From: an uncultured Dokdonia sp.
Lineage (GTDB): Bacteria > Bacteroidota > Bacteroidia > Flavobacteriales > Flavobacteriaceae
Length of the DNA stretch: 38,979 nt
Assembly (NCBI RefSeq): GCF_937910895.1
Contig: NZ_CALEMI010000142.1
Location: 1-38,979, forward strand
Direction of reading: 5' to 3'
Shown here piece by piece: positions 32,150 through 38,905 of the stretch. The first letter of the stretch is position 1, and the number at the start of each line of letters is the position of its first letter. The position numbers and the translations under genes are program-made. The notes under the pieces were generated by a model, which ran no database searches, was not told the DNA's origin, and saw only the letters and a list, made by a program, of their open reading frames with translations.

Positions 32150-34309
32150 ATGAACTATTTATATGTCTTATTTTTCTTTTTATGTGTCAGCAGTTATGGA
32201 CAGGCGACGGTTTCTGGAAAGGTTACAGACAACAAAGGAATTCCGATCGAAGGGGCTAACATATACTTGGACGGTACCTACGATGGCGCCTCAAGCACTG
32301 TGGATGGGACATTTAGTTTTACCACAAGTGAGACAGGTGATCAGGTATTGATTGTTACGTTTCTGTCTTACGAACCGTATTCTTATTTTGGACCTGTATC
32401 CAGTATGAAGGAATTACCTATAAAACTTAAAGAAGATGTCAATTCGTTGGATGCGGTTGTGATTTCAGCGGGGAGTTTTGAGGCGAGTGATAACAGTAAA
32501 ATATCGGTTTTAAAACCGCTAGATGTTGTTACGACGGCAAGTGCTTTAGGCGATTTTGTGGGTGCTTTACAAACGCTTCCGGGTACGACAACTGTCGCGG
32601 AAGATGGGCGCCTTTTTGTACGTGGTGGAGATGCTGGAGAAACGCAGATATTTATCGACGGGATTCGGGTGTTTACGCCTTATACGCCCACTACCAATAA
32701 TATTCCAACACGTGGGCGATACAGTCCGTTTTTATTTGATGGCATTACGTTTTCTACAGGAGGCTATTCGGCAGAATATGGAGAAGCACTTTCGAGTGTA
32801 CTTTTACTAAATACTGTTGATGAACCTGATCAAAATAAAACGGATATCTCTGTGATGTCTGTTGGCGGTGGAGTAGGACTCACTAGAAAATGGGAGAAGT
32901 CTTCTCTAAGTTTAAGTACTTCCTATATCAACCTAGCTCCCTACATTGCTGCGTATCCTGATCGTAATGATTGGTCAAAACCTTTTGAAGCGCTTTCAGG
33001 TGAAGCGGTCTATCGGTACAGAACCAATGATGGGTTGTTTAAATTATATACAGCTTTTGACACTTCCAACTTTGAATTGAATCAGGAAGATATTAATCTA
33101 GAAGATGGCGTTGATTTTGCTTTAAAAAATAGTAATCTATATGTGAATACATCCTATACAGGTGTATTGTCAGATACGTGGAGTATTCAGACAGGAGGGA
33201 GCTATACGTATGCAAAAACAGATGTAGGTATTATCACTAATGATATAAATAATACCGAAAATTCAGCACATGTTAAACTAAAATTCAAGAAGCGTTTTTC
33301 AAATCGATTTAAAATCTCAATGGGAGTAGAGCAGTTTATTACAGATTTTAATGAAGATTTTACAGGTGTTTTTGATACACAAACAATACGTGATACGTAT
33401 GGATACGATAGTAACATTAGTGCACTCTTTACAGAAGCAGATGTTATTTTTTCTAAAAAGTTAGCTTTAAAAGCTGGGTTGAGAGGTTCTTATAGTGATC
33501 TTGTCAATCAGTTGACTGTTTCGCCACGTGTATCTTTGGCGTATAAAACAGGTAGTAAAAGTCAATTGTCATTTGCGTATGGTGATTTTTACCAGAATCC
33601 CACCAATGATTTTTTAAAGTTTAGTCAGGAGTTAGAAGCTCAAAAAACACAGCATTATATTTTAAACTATCAATACAATAACAACGGTCGTATTTTTAGA
33701 GCAGAAGCGTATAGAAAAACGTATGATCGTCTTGTGACTTTTGATACAGAATTTGCAAGTACAGAGAGTGTATTTGAGAATGGGGGTAATGGGTTTGCAC
33801 AAGGATTAGATGTGTTTTGGAGAGATAATACGAGTATAAAAAGTATGGATTATTGGATAAGTTATTCTTTTTTGGATACAGAGCGACAGTATTTGAATTT
33901 TCCAGAAAGGGCAACGCCTTCTTTTGCAAATACACATAACTTCTCAGCAGTGGCAAAGTATTTTATTACCGATTGGAAATCGCAAGTGGGCTTTAGCTAT
34001 CAGTATGGCTCTGGACGTACATACACCAATCCTAATACGTCAGGTTTTTTACAAGAGGAAACCAAGTCTTTTAATAGTATTAGTCTCAACTGGGCGTATT
34101 TGATCTCACAACAAAAGATTTTATACGTTTCTGTCAATAATGTGTTAGGCTTTAATAACGTAAATGGGTTCCAATACAGTAACACTCCCAATACCAATGG
34201 AACTTTTGAAAGAAGAGCGTTAACACCCGCTGCAGATCAGTTCTTTTTTGTTGGTTTTTTCTGGACGATTAGTGATGATAAGAATAGTAATCAACTGGAT
34301 AATTTATAA
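32150..34309 (+). CDS. TonB-dependent outer membrane receptor with carboxypeptidase-like N-domain
   Basis: A 719-residue receptor. The ATG at 32150 is preferred over an in-frame one at 32054 because it opens a signal peptide (MNYLYVLFFFLCVSSYGQ). Residues about 20-105 form the CarboxypepD_reg-like beta-sandwich (VSGKVTDNKGIPIEGANIYLDG). The plug follows (GALQTLPGTTTVAEDGRLFVRGGDAGETQIFIDGIRV ... GGYSAEYGEALSSVLLL), then a 22-strand-type barrel with aromatic-girdle strands to the end. It takes up a substrate through TonB energy. No SusD partner is next to it, so it is not a glycan PUL receptor; the substrate is unknown. Confidence 0.9.
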   Translation: MNYLYVLFFFLCVSSYGQATVSGKVTDNKGIPIEGANIYLDGTYDGASSTVDGTFSFTTSETGDQVLIVTFLSYEPYSYFGPVSSMKELPIKLKEDVNSLDAVVISAGSFEASDNSKISVLKPLDVVTTASALGDFVGALQTLPGTTTVAEDGRLFVRGGDAGETQIFIDGIRVFTPYTPTTNNIPTRGRYSPFLFDGITFSTGGYSAEYGEALSSVLLLNTVDEPDQNKTDISVMSVGGGVGLTRKWEKSSLSLSTSYINLAPYIAAYPDRNDWSKPFEALSGEAVYRYRTNDGLFKLYTAFDTSNFELNQEDINLEDGVDFALKNSNLYVNTSYTGVLSDTWSIQTGGSYTYAKTDVGIITNDINNTENSAHVKLKFKKRFSNRFKISMGVEQFITDFNEDFTGVFDTQTIRDTYGYDSNISALFTEADVIFSKKLALKAGLRGSYSDLVNQLTVSPRVSLAYKTGSKSQLSFAYGDFYQNPTNDFLKFSQELEAQKTQHYILNYQYNNNGRIFRAEAYRKTYDRLVTFDTEFASTESVFENGGNGFAQGLDVFWRDNTSIKSMDYWISYSFLDTERQYLNFPERATPSFANTHNFSAVAKYFITDWKSQVGFSYQYGSGRTYTNPNTSGFLQEETKSFNSISLNWAYLISQQKILYVSVNNVLGFNNVNGFQYSNTPNTNGTFERRALTPAADQFFFVGFFWTISDDKNSNQLDNL

Positions 34310-34312
34310 ACA

Positions 34313-34342
34313 CAAATTCCTCGATGTATATCGAGGAATTTG
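34313..34342. terminator. Hairpin between the TonB receptor and peptide gene 1
   Basis: A 13-bp perfect stem (CAAATTCCTCGAT, 34313-34325, with 34330-34342) and 4-nt loop, starting 4 bp after the receptor stop and 23 bp beyond the peptide stop. It probably serves both convergent genes; neither side has a strong U-tract. Confidence 0.75.
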
Positions 34343-34364
34343 ACAATGGATAGAATAATTAGTC

Positions 34365-34568
34365 TTAAGAAGGATCACATCCTAGTGTCCCACCAAAGTT
34401 TTTACAAATCCCTGATAATACGGTATTACAATTTCCTGATGAGGTATAACATTTATCACCTGCATTTTTTCCAACACAACCTCCAAAACAATAGTCAGCT
34501 CCTCCATGGATACTTTGTTGTTGTTTTTTTGATAAAGTGCCTCCTAAGTTTGAAATCTTTTTTAACAT
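34365..34568 (-). CDS. Cysteine-rich secreted peptide 1 with double-glycine leader
   Basis: A 67-residue peptide precursor. The leader (1-23, MLKKISNLGGTLSKKQQQSIHGG) is of the bacteriocin/natural-product type cleaved after GG by C39-type peptidase-exporters. The predicted 44-residue core is Gly-rich with six cysteines (ADYCFGGC ... GDKCY ... GNC ... GICKNFGG ... GC), suited to three disulfides. It is a paralogue of peptide 2 next to it: both share CxxGC, AGDxCY, and CKxFGG. The start at 34568 matches the usual leader, though the frame stays open upstream to a GTG at 34622. No exporter, C39 peptidase or modifying enzyme is in the window. Role, such as antimicrobial or signal, is unknown. Confidence 0.8.
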   Translation of the reverse strand: MLKKISNLGGTLSKKQQQSIHGGADYCFGGCVGKNAGDKCYTSSGNCNTVLSGICKNFGGTLGCDPS

Positions 34569-34640
34569 GGTTTTTAGATTTTTAGCTATTAAAATAAAAG
34601 CGATGATTTTAAAGACACTCACCCTTTGTGTCTGCCTTTT
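34569..34640 (-). promoter_or_regulatory. Conserved leader with hairpin, peptide gene 1
   Basis: On the minus strand AGACAC, 9 nt, GTGTCT forms a small stem (about 34614-34634), followed by TTATTTTAATAGCTAAAAAT. The same elements at the same distance to the ATG occur before peptide 2. Confidence 0.55.
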
Positions 34641-34692
34641 ACAAAAAAAGATATCTAAAGTTGGCTTTTTTGTTCTAAGAAAACAATAGCCG

Positions 34693-34719
34693 TTTCATAA
34701 GTGATGTTATTTTTTTCAA
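34693..34719 (-). promoter_or_regulatory. Putative LytTR-type direct repeat upstream of peptide gene 1
   Basis: On the minus strand TTGAAA and ATGAAA begin exactly 21 bp apart (plus-strand TTTCAA 34714-34719 and TTTCAT 34693-34698). It lies 125-151 bp before the ATG. See the finding for the three-promoter comparison. Confidence 0.5.
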
Positions 34720-34759
34720 ATCTGTAGACTGAGATTTAAGGTGTTTTGTAATCTTATAT

Positions 34760-34796
34760 AAATCAAGGAGAATACACATGACATTCTCCTTGATTT
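34760..34796. terminator. Hairpin downstream of peptide gene 2
   Basis: A 14-bp perfect stem (AAATCAAGGAGAAT, 34760-34773, with 34783-34796) and 9-nt loop, 12 bp after the peptide 2 stop. It separates the two peptide genes, so each is its own transcription unit. Confidence 0.75.
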
Positions 34797-34808
34797 GATT
34801 TAGGACGA

Positions 34809-35015
34809 TTATTGGATACCGTCGCAAACAATATTGCCACCAAAGCTTTTACAAGTGCCTTGACAATTACACCCTGCAGAGTTATAGCAGGTATCTCCTG
34901 CTTCTTTTCCACCACATCCTATTGGACAATCAGGTGGTGCGGCTTTTCCTCCATGGACCTTTTGTTGTTGAACTTTGCTTAACGTTTCTCCTAAATTTGA
35001 AATGTTTTTTAACAT
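34809..35015 (-). CDS. Cysteine-rich secreted peptide 2 with double-glycine leader
   Basis: A 68-residue precursor. The leader (1-23, MLKNISNLGETLSKVQQQKVHGG) is nearly identical to that of peptide 1. The 45-residue core (from KAAPPDCPIGCGG) has seven cysteines, an odd number, unlike the six in peptide 1; the extra one is in GCNCQGTC. Conserved spacing includes CPIGCGGKEAGDTCYNSAG and CKSFGGNIVC. The core is about half identical to that of peptide 1, so the pair diverged after duplication while the leader stayed constant, as seen in exported peptide families. ATG at 35015; GTG in frame at 35069 gives the same 18-residue extension pattern as peptide 1. Confidence 0.8.
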   Translation of the reverse strand: MLKNISNLGETLSKVQQQKVHGGKAAPPDCPIGCGGKEAGDTCYNSAGCNCQGTCKSFGGNIVCDGIQ

Positions 35016-35090
35016 AATATTGAAATTTTTAGCTATTAAAATAAGAATGACTTTTTTAAAGACACTCACCTTTTGTGTCTGCTTTTCGCG
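35016..35090 (-). promoter_or_regulatory. Conserved leader with hairpin, peptide gene 2
   Basis: AGACACAAAAGGTGAGTGTCT on the minus strand (stem AGACAC/GTGTCT), then TTATTTTAATAGCTAAAAAT, as in peptide 1. The length from GTGAGTGTC to the ATG is 54 bp in both, without indels. Confidence 0.55.
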
Positions 35091-35094
35091 AAAA
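35083..35094. repeat. TTTCGCGAAA-core palindrome, copy 12 (peptide 2 leader)
   Basis: TTTTCGCGAAAA, a variant with longer A/T arms. The matching spot before peptide 1 reads CCTTTTACAAAAAAAG, so the palindrome is specific to this copy. Confidence 0.65.
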
Positions 35095-35105
35095 AGGCTT
35101 TAGTG

Positions 35106-35141
35106 TATACTGGTTTTTGTAAACAACTTAAAACCAGTATA
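35106..35141. other. 12-bp stem-loop in the peptide 2 leader
   Basis: TATACTGGTTTT (35106-35117) pairs perfectly with AAAACCAGTATA (35130-35141), loop 12 nt. No U-tract follows on the minus strand. Absent from the peptide 1 leader. Confidence 0.6.
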
Positions 35142-35191
35142 AAGTATTAATATCTAAATGTTGCTTTTTTATATTATTAAAGCAATAGTCA

Positions 35192-35218
35192 CTTCATAAC
35201 TGATTGTTTTTATTTCAA
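35192..35218 (-). promoter_or_regulatory. Putative LytTR-type direct repeat upstream of peptide gene 2
   Basis: On the minus strand TTGAAA and ATGAAG begin exactly 21 bp apart, 177-203 bp before the ATG. CTATTG follows the second half-site, as at peptide 1. Confidence 0.5.
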
Positions 35219-35230
35219 ATACGTTATTAT

Positions 35231-35275
35231 TTTAAAAAAAGTTCTCCATACAGTAATTACCGTATGGGGAACTTT
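35231..35275 (-). terminator. Rho-independent terminator of the lipoprotein gene
   Basis: Stem 35238-35251 with 35262-35275 (AAAGTTCTCCATAC with one G-U pair), 10-nt loop, then a run of T on the minus strand (A-run 35234-35240). It begins 19 bp after the stop at 35295. Confidence 0.85.
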
Positions 35276-35294
35276 TATGTGTATTAGTTTGATA

Positions 35295-36182
35295 TTAATT
35301 TAAAAAATCGGTAAAATCAAAAGTATAATTTGAGTATTCACATCCCATTGATCTTGTAGGTCTTGCAATAATAATAGGACCGTTTGCAGCAGAGGCATAT
35401 TCTTCGTTTACAGTTTGATTTTCAGTAGCTGTATTAATCTCACCCGGAGTACAGGGTTGAAAAGCATACATACGATATCCATTATTTGCAGTTTCTGGAG
35501 TCATAGGGTGTGCGGATGATGTGATTTCTGTAAACGTTGGTGTCATGCCTATTGGCAGATATATTTCAATACATTCATCAGCAATGATATAGGCTAAAAA
35601 TCCATCTACCATAATTGCTATTTCCAATGGAGTAGGTGTACTTGTTCTTAATTGCTCAAAGTGACCAGGCATAATTGGACTTCCATTTCCTCCATTTCCT
35701 GTATCTAAAGGTGGTTCTGGTGCTTCAGTTGGTCCTAGAGGGCAACCTTCATTTACATAAGATTGAGAGACAATCTCAATAAGACGTTCTCTAAACGCTA
35801 ATTTAAATGGATCTGTGTCAGGAATATTTGGACCTATTAAATCTTCTATATATATGGTGCTATCACTATAATTAGTAAGGATATTATAGTTTATACGTTC
35901 AAGAAATTGCTCTTTTGCAAGCGTATTACTAAAGATGAGGTTGGATGTGGTAAAAGAAATCCATTGCAGCGTATGCTCAAGAGCTACAGCTTCTGGTGTT
36001 ATTGGAGCAGTAGCTCCAAAAGAAGCTCTAGCATTATTGTTTTCTACTGTTTCTGTCTGTGTTGTTGTAATTGTTAAATCACTCGAGGTAACAGAGTCTT
36101 CTTGCGGTACGATCTCATCAGTATCACAGGATAGGAATACTGTAAACAATGTGAATAGTAAAATAGGGATTAATGCTTTCAT
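35295..36182 (-). CDS. Lipoprotein of unknown function next to the LytTR system
   Basis: A 295-residue lipoprotein starting MKALIPILLFTLFTVFLSC, with the lipobox FLSC and acylated C19, followed by acidic DTDEIVPQED, the usual surface-export-like signal in Bacteroidetes lipoproteins. The start at 36182 is chosen over an upstream ATG at 36362 because it opens the signal peptide and does not overlap the response regulator. I recognise no family. Features visible: a mainly acidic composition, a central CPLGPTEAPEPPLDTGNGGNGSP linker, and cysteines at CI, CTPGE and MGCEYSNY near the end. Its promoter carries a near-perfect LytTR-type repeat and its terminator is strong, so it is a single-gene unit. 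Confidence 0.75.
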   Translation of the reverse strand: MKALIPILLFTLFTVFLSCDTDEIVPQEDSVTSSDLTITTTQTETVENNNARASFGATAPITPEAVALEHTLQWISFTTSNLIFSNTLAKEQFLERINYNILTNYSDSTIYIEDLIGPNIPDTDPFKLAFRERLIEIVSQSYVNEGCPLGPTEAPEPPLDTGNGGNGSPIMPGHFEQLRTSTPTPLEIAIMVDGFLAYIIADECIEIYLPIGMTPTFTEITSSAHPMTPETANNGYRMYAFQPCTPGEINTATENQTVNEEYASAANGPIIIARPTRSMGCEYSNYTFDFTDFLN

Positions 36183-36259
36183 AGTTTTAAATTTTAATTG
36201 CAAGGTAATAGTACTAATTTTTATACAAAATGGGAGCGTACTTATATATACGTATGTGT

Positions 36260-36294
36260 TTGTTTCATATTTGCTAGCTCTTGTTTCATTTTTG
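36260..36294 (-). promoter_or_regulatory. Putative LytTR-type direct repeat upstream of the lipoprotein gene
   Basis: Plus-strand TTGTTTCAT occurs exactly at 36260-36268 and 36281-36289, 21 bp apart with a 12-bp spacer; the match extends to TTGTTTCATWTTTG (13 of 14). On the minus strand each reads ATGAAACAA. It lies 78-112 bp before the ATG, and 4 bp past the response regulator's end. Confidence 0.65.
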
Positions 36295-36297
36295 ATT

Positions 36298-37038
36298 TTA
36301 ATCAAAAATACGTTTAAGTACATACTCTTTTCGTCTACTAGATACAGGTACTTTAATATCAAGGTGCACTACAAGAACTCCTTGTTTATTATATTTAAGC
36401 ACATGTTTTTTATTTACTATGTAGGATTGATGGCAGCGTATAAAAGTATCTTCAGAAAGAATTTCTCCGACTTTTTTAATGGATTTTGAGATCATAATTT
36501 TTTCCAGCTGCTGCGTATAAAAAGTTGTATAATTACCATCAGATCGGCAATAAATAATATCATCTTCATAAATAGCATATACGTTATCACTGGTTTTAAG
36601 AACGACTCTTTTGTTTTTGACGCCATTAAAATATTCACTAGAGATCTCGACTAACTTTTCTAAATTACTTTCTTTTTTTTCTTTTGTAGTTACTTTTTGT
36701 AGTGCTGCTATAAACTCATCGTGATCTACAGGTTTTAAAATATAATCTAACGCACCTACTTTAATGGCTTTTATAGCATGCGTATCATATCCGGTAACAA
36801 AAATGACATCAAAATCCTTATAGGTTACTTTTTGTAATAAATCAAAGCTAGTTCCATCTCCAAGATCTACGTCTAGCAGGACTAATTGTGGCTTGCACGC
36901 TTCTATAGCTTTTATACCAGAGGCGACACTATCTGCTTCTTGTATACTATTAATTTCATTTTTAAAATGAGTTGTAATACGTTCTCTGATATCAGCCCGA
37001 ATGCTGGCTTCATCATCAATAATAATAGCTTTAATCAT
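36298..37038 (-). CDS. LytTR-family response regulator
   Basis: A 246-residue two-component regulator. The receiver domain (1-115) has acidic D8/D9, the phosphorylated D56 (LVLLDVDLG), T82 and K102 (ILKPVD). The LytTR DNA-binding domain (about 143-245) has VVLKTSDNVYAIYEDDIIYCRSDGNYTTFY and FIRCHQSYIVNKKHV. LytTR domains bind pairs of 9-bp direct repeats spaced about 21 bp. It overlaps the sensor kinase gene by 8 bp, showing a coupled pair. Likely targets are the neighbouring lipoprotein and peptide genes, all of which carry such repeats. Confidence 0.94.
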   Translation of the reverse strand: MIKAIIIDDEASIRADIRERITTHFKNEINSIQEADSVASGIKAIEACKPQLVLLDVDLGDGTSFDLLQKVTYKDFDVIFVTGYDTHAIKAIKVGALDYILKPVDHDEFIAALQKVTTKEKKESNLEKLVEISSEYFNGVKNKRVVLKTSDNVYAIYEDDIIYCRSDGNYTTFYTQQLEKIMISKSIKKVGEILSEDTFIRCHQSYIVNKKHVLKYNKQGVLVVHLDIKVPVSSRRKEYVLKRIFD

Positions 37039-38905
37039 GCTCTGTTAGTCTATAAGGGATTAAAAAGGTAGTGATCACTCCACTCGTAGTAGCATCCAAC
37101 TCCTTCTTATTGACATTGGTAATTTTCTGTTTGGTTGCTTTTTCTATAAAATTTGTAATCAAAGTAGTTGATACAGATTCCTTCTCTTTATAGGTCTTTT
37201 TACTGGCATTGGTTCCTATACCATTGTCTTCAATACGACACTCTAAAAAATTTCCTTTTTCGGTCAATGTAATCGTAATCTTGCCTTTGTAATCAATGCC
37301 TTGAAAGCCGTGTTCTATGCTATTCTCTATAAAGGGTTGTATAAGCATAGGCGGAATAAATATAAAATCTTCTTCTTCTAAATCATTCAATTTAATCTCA
37401 TAATCAAATGTGTCTGGAAAGCGTACTAATTGTAAATCCATATACTTACGCAACGATTCTAATTCTTTTTCCAGTAACACATAGTTATTTGTAGAGTTTT
37501 CTAAGATGAGTCTTAATAATCTAGAGAATTTCAGTAAGTAATCGATAGCGCCTTGTTGATCCTGTTTAATTTTATTTTGGATGGCGTATAAGGTATTAAA
37601 GGTAAAGTGCGGACTCATTTGCGAGCGTAGCAAACGTTGTTGCATTTGTAAACTCATTTTATCAAAGGAACGCTGGCGTCTTTTGTAAAAATAAATACCA
37701 AATCCAATTAATAATATGGATAGTATAAATAGAAGTAGTAGTTGTATTTGTGTCTTTATCGTGTCTATTTCTGCTTGTTGTTTTAGAACTTGTAACTGTT
37801 CTTTTTCCTTGAATGAAGATTCTAGCGATTTTAAATCTTTGTTATACTTTTCTTCATACCTCGCATTTTGATATTTAGTAATCGTATCTAGGTATTTTTG
37901 AATTTCGGTATAGCTAGATTTTGTTTCATAGACATATCGTAGTTTATAACTTAAAATTCCATTCCTTGTATTTTCAGAACTATATAAATTATCTTCGTAT
38001 ACAGCTTTGTCTAGGTATATTTTTGCAGAATCATATACTTTTAAATCTAAATATACTTCTCCAAGATTTGTATAAGTTTTAGCGTATTCGGCAATATAAA
38101 ATGGTGTTCTTTCAAGATAGGTGAGTTCCTGTAATCCTTTAAGATAATAATCTCGAGCTTCGGAAAATTGCTGATCTACGTGAAGGTAATACCCGTATGC
38201 ACTATACAAATGCCTTTTTTGCTCATGGTTTAAACTTTCTTTGTCTTGTAATATGGTATCTAAAGTTTGATAAGCTCCTATTTTATCTTTAAGATAAAAA
38301 TATTGTATTTCTGTTCTGGTAATAATTGCCCGAATTAATAACTCTTTATTGTTAGTTTTTTTTAAAATATCAATACGTAGATCGGCATACTTCAGCGCTT
38401 CTTTATAGTTTTGAGTGGCTTTGTACGTTTGTATGAATTGATAATATACTTTTGATATATTACTGTAGTCATCTTCTTTGAGTATAGATGCTATTTTCTT
38501 TGAAATCGCAATACATTCACCATATTCTTGTAATTGATAATGACTTCTCCAGGCTTCATAAAAATAAAAGAGTTCTCTTTCACTTTTTGGAGCGTCTTTA
38601 ATCGTGGACATGGCTTTGTAATAATAGACAGAAGCGCTATCTGTTTTACCTAATGTTGAATAATAAGTACCTATTAAATAATCATTTTCAATGCTGAGAG
38701 AATCAGAAACAGTGAGTTCTGTTTGTATCAGTGCTTCTGCTTTTTTTAAATAGAATAAGGTTGAGTCTGAGGAACTCTGACGCGATCTTTCCTGTAATTG
38801 AGCAATACGATTATTGATGCTTTTACTTGTCAAATTTTGATCTGTAGTGCAAGAAAACACCAAGAATACGACTAGAATACGATATAGGAATATATTTTTT
38901 AGCAT
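37031..38905 (-). CDS. TPR-containing sensor kinase (His_kinase family), partner of the LytTR regulator
   Basis: A 624-residue sensor. The N-terminus looks like a lipoprotein or secretion signal (LVVFLVFSCT, C19). Residues about 40-340 are TPR-like helical repeats (for example YYLKGLQELTYLERTPFYIAEYAKTYTNLGEVYLDLKVYDSAKIYLDKA) exposed to the periplasm. A coiled-coil stretch precedes one TM helix (389-407). The cytoplasmic part is the LytS/YehU-type His_kinase domain with H433 in MSPHFTFN, then an ATPase domain with ENSIEHGFQG and EDNGIG. It would sense a ligand, perhaps a peptide, through the TPR domain and phosphorylate the LytTR protein. The gene ends inside the regulator's start. Confidence 0.92.
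   Translation of the reverse strand: MLKNIFLYRILVVFLVFSCTTDQNLTSKSINNRIAQLQERSRQSSSDSTLFYLKKAEALIQTELTVSDSLSIENDYLIGTYYSTLGKTDSASVYYYKAMSTIKDAPKSERELFYFYEAWRSHYQLQEYGECIAISKKIASILKEDDYSNISKVYYQFIQTYKATQNYKEALKYADLRIDILKKTNNKELLIRAIITRTEIQYFYLKDKIGAYQTLDTILQDKESLNHEQKRHLYSAYGYYLHVDQQFSEARDYYLKGLQELTYLERTPFYIAEYAKTYTNLGEVYLDLKVYDSAKIYLDKAVYEDNLYSSENTRNGILSYKLRYVYETKSSYTEIQKYLDTITKYQNARYEEKYNKDLKSLESSFKEKEQLQVLKQQAEIDTIKTQIQLLLLFILSILLIGFGIYFYKRRQRSFDKMSLQMQQRLLRSQMSPHFTFNTLYAIQNKIKQDQQGAIDYLLKFSRLLRLILENSTNNYVLLEKELESLRKYMDLQLVRFPDTFDYEIKLNDLEEEDFIFIPPMLIQPFIENSIEHGFQGIDYKGKITITLTEKGNFLECRIEDNGIGTNASKKTYKEKESVSTTLITNFIEKATKQKITNVNKKELDATTSGVITTFLIPYRLTEHD

Noticed and set aside
36183-36362. An upstream start (ATG at 36362) for the lipoprotein gene
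   Set aside because: It would overlap the response regulator by 65 bp and bury the lipoprotein signal peptide inside the protein.
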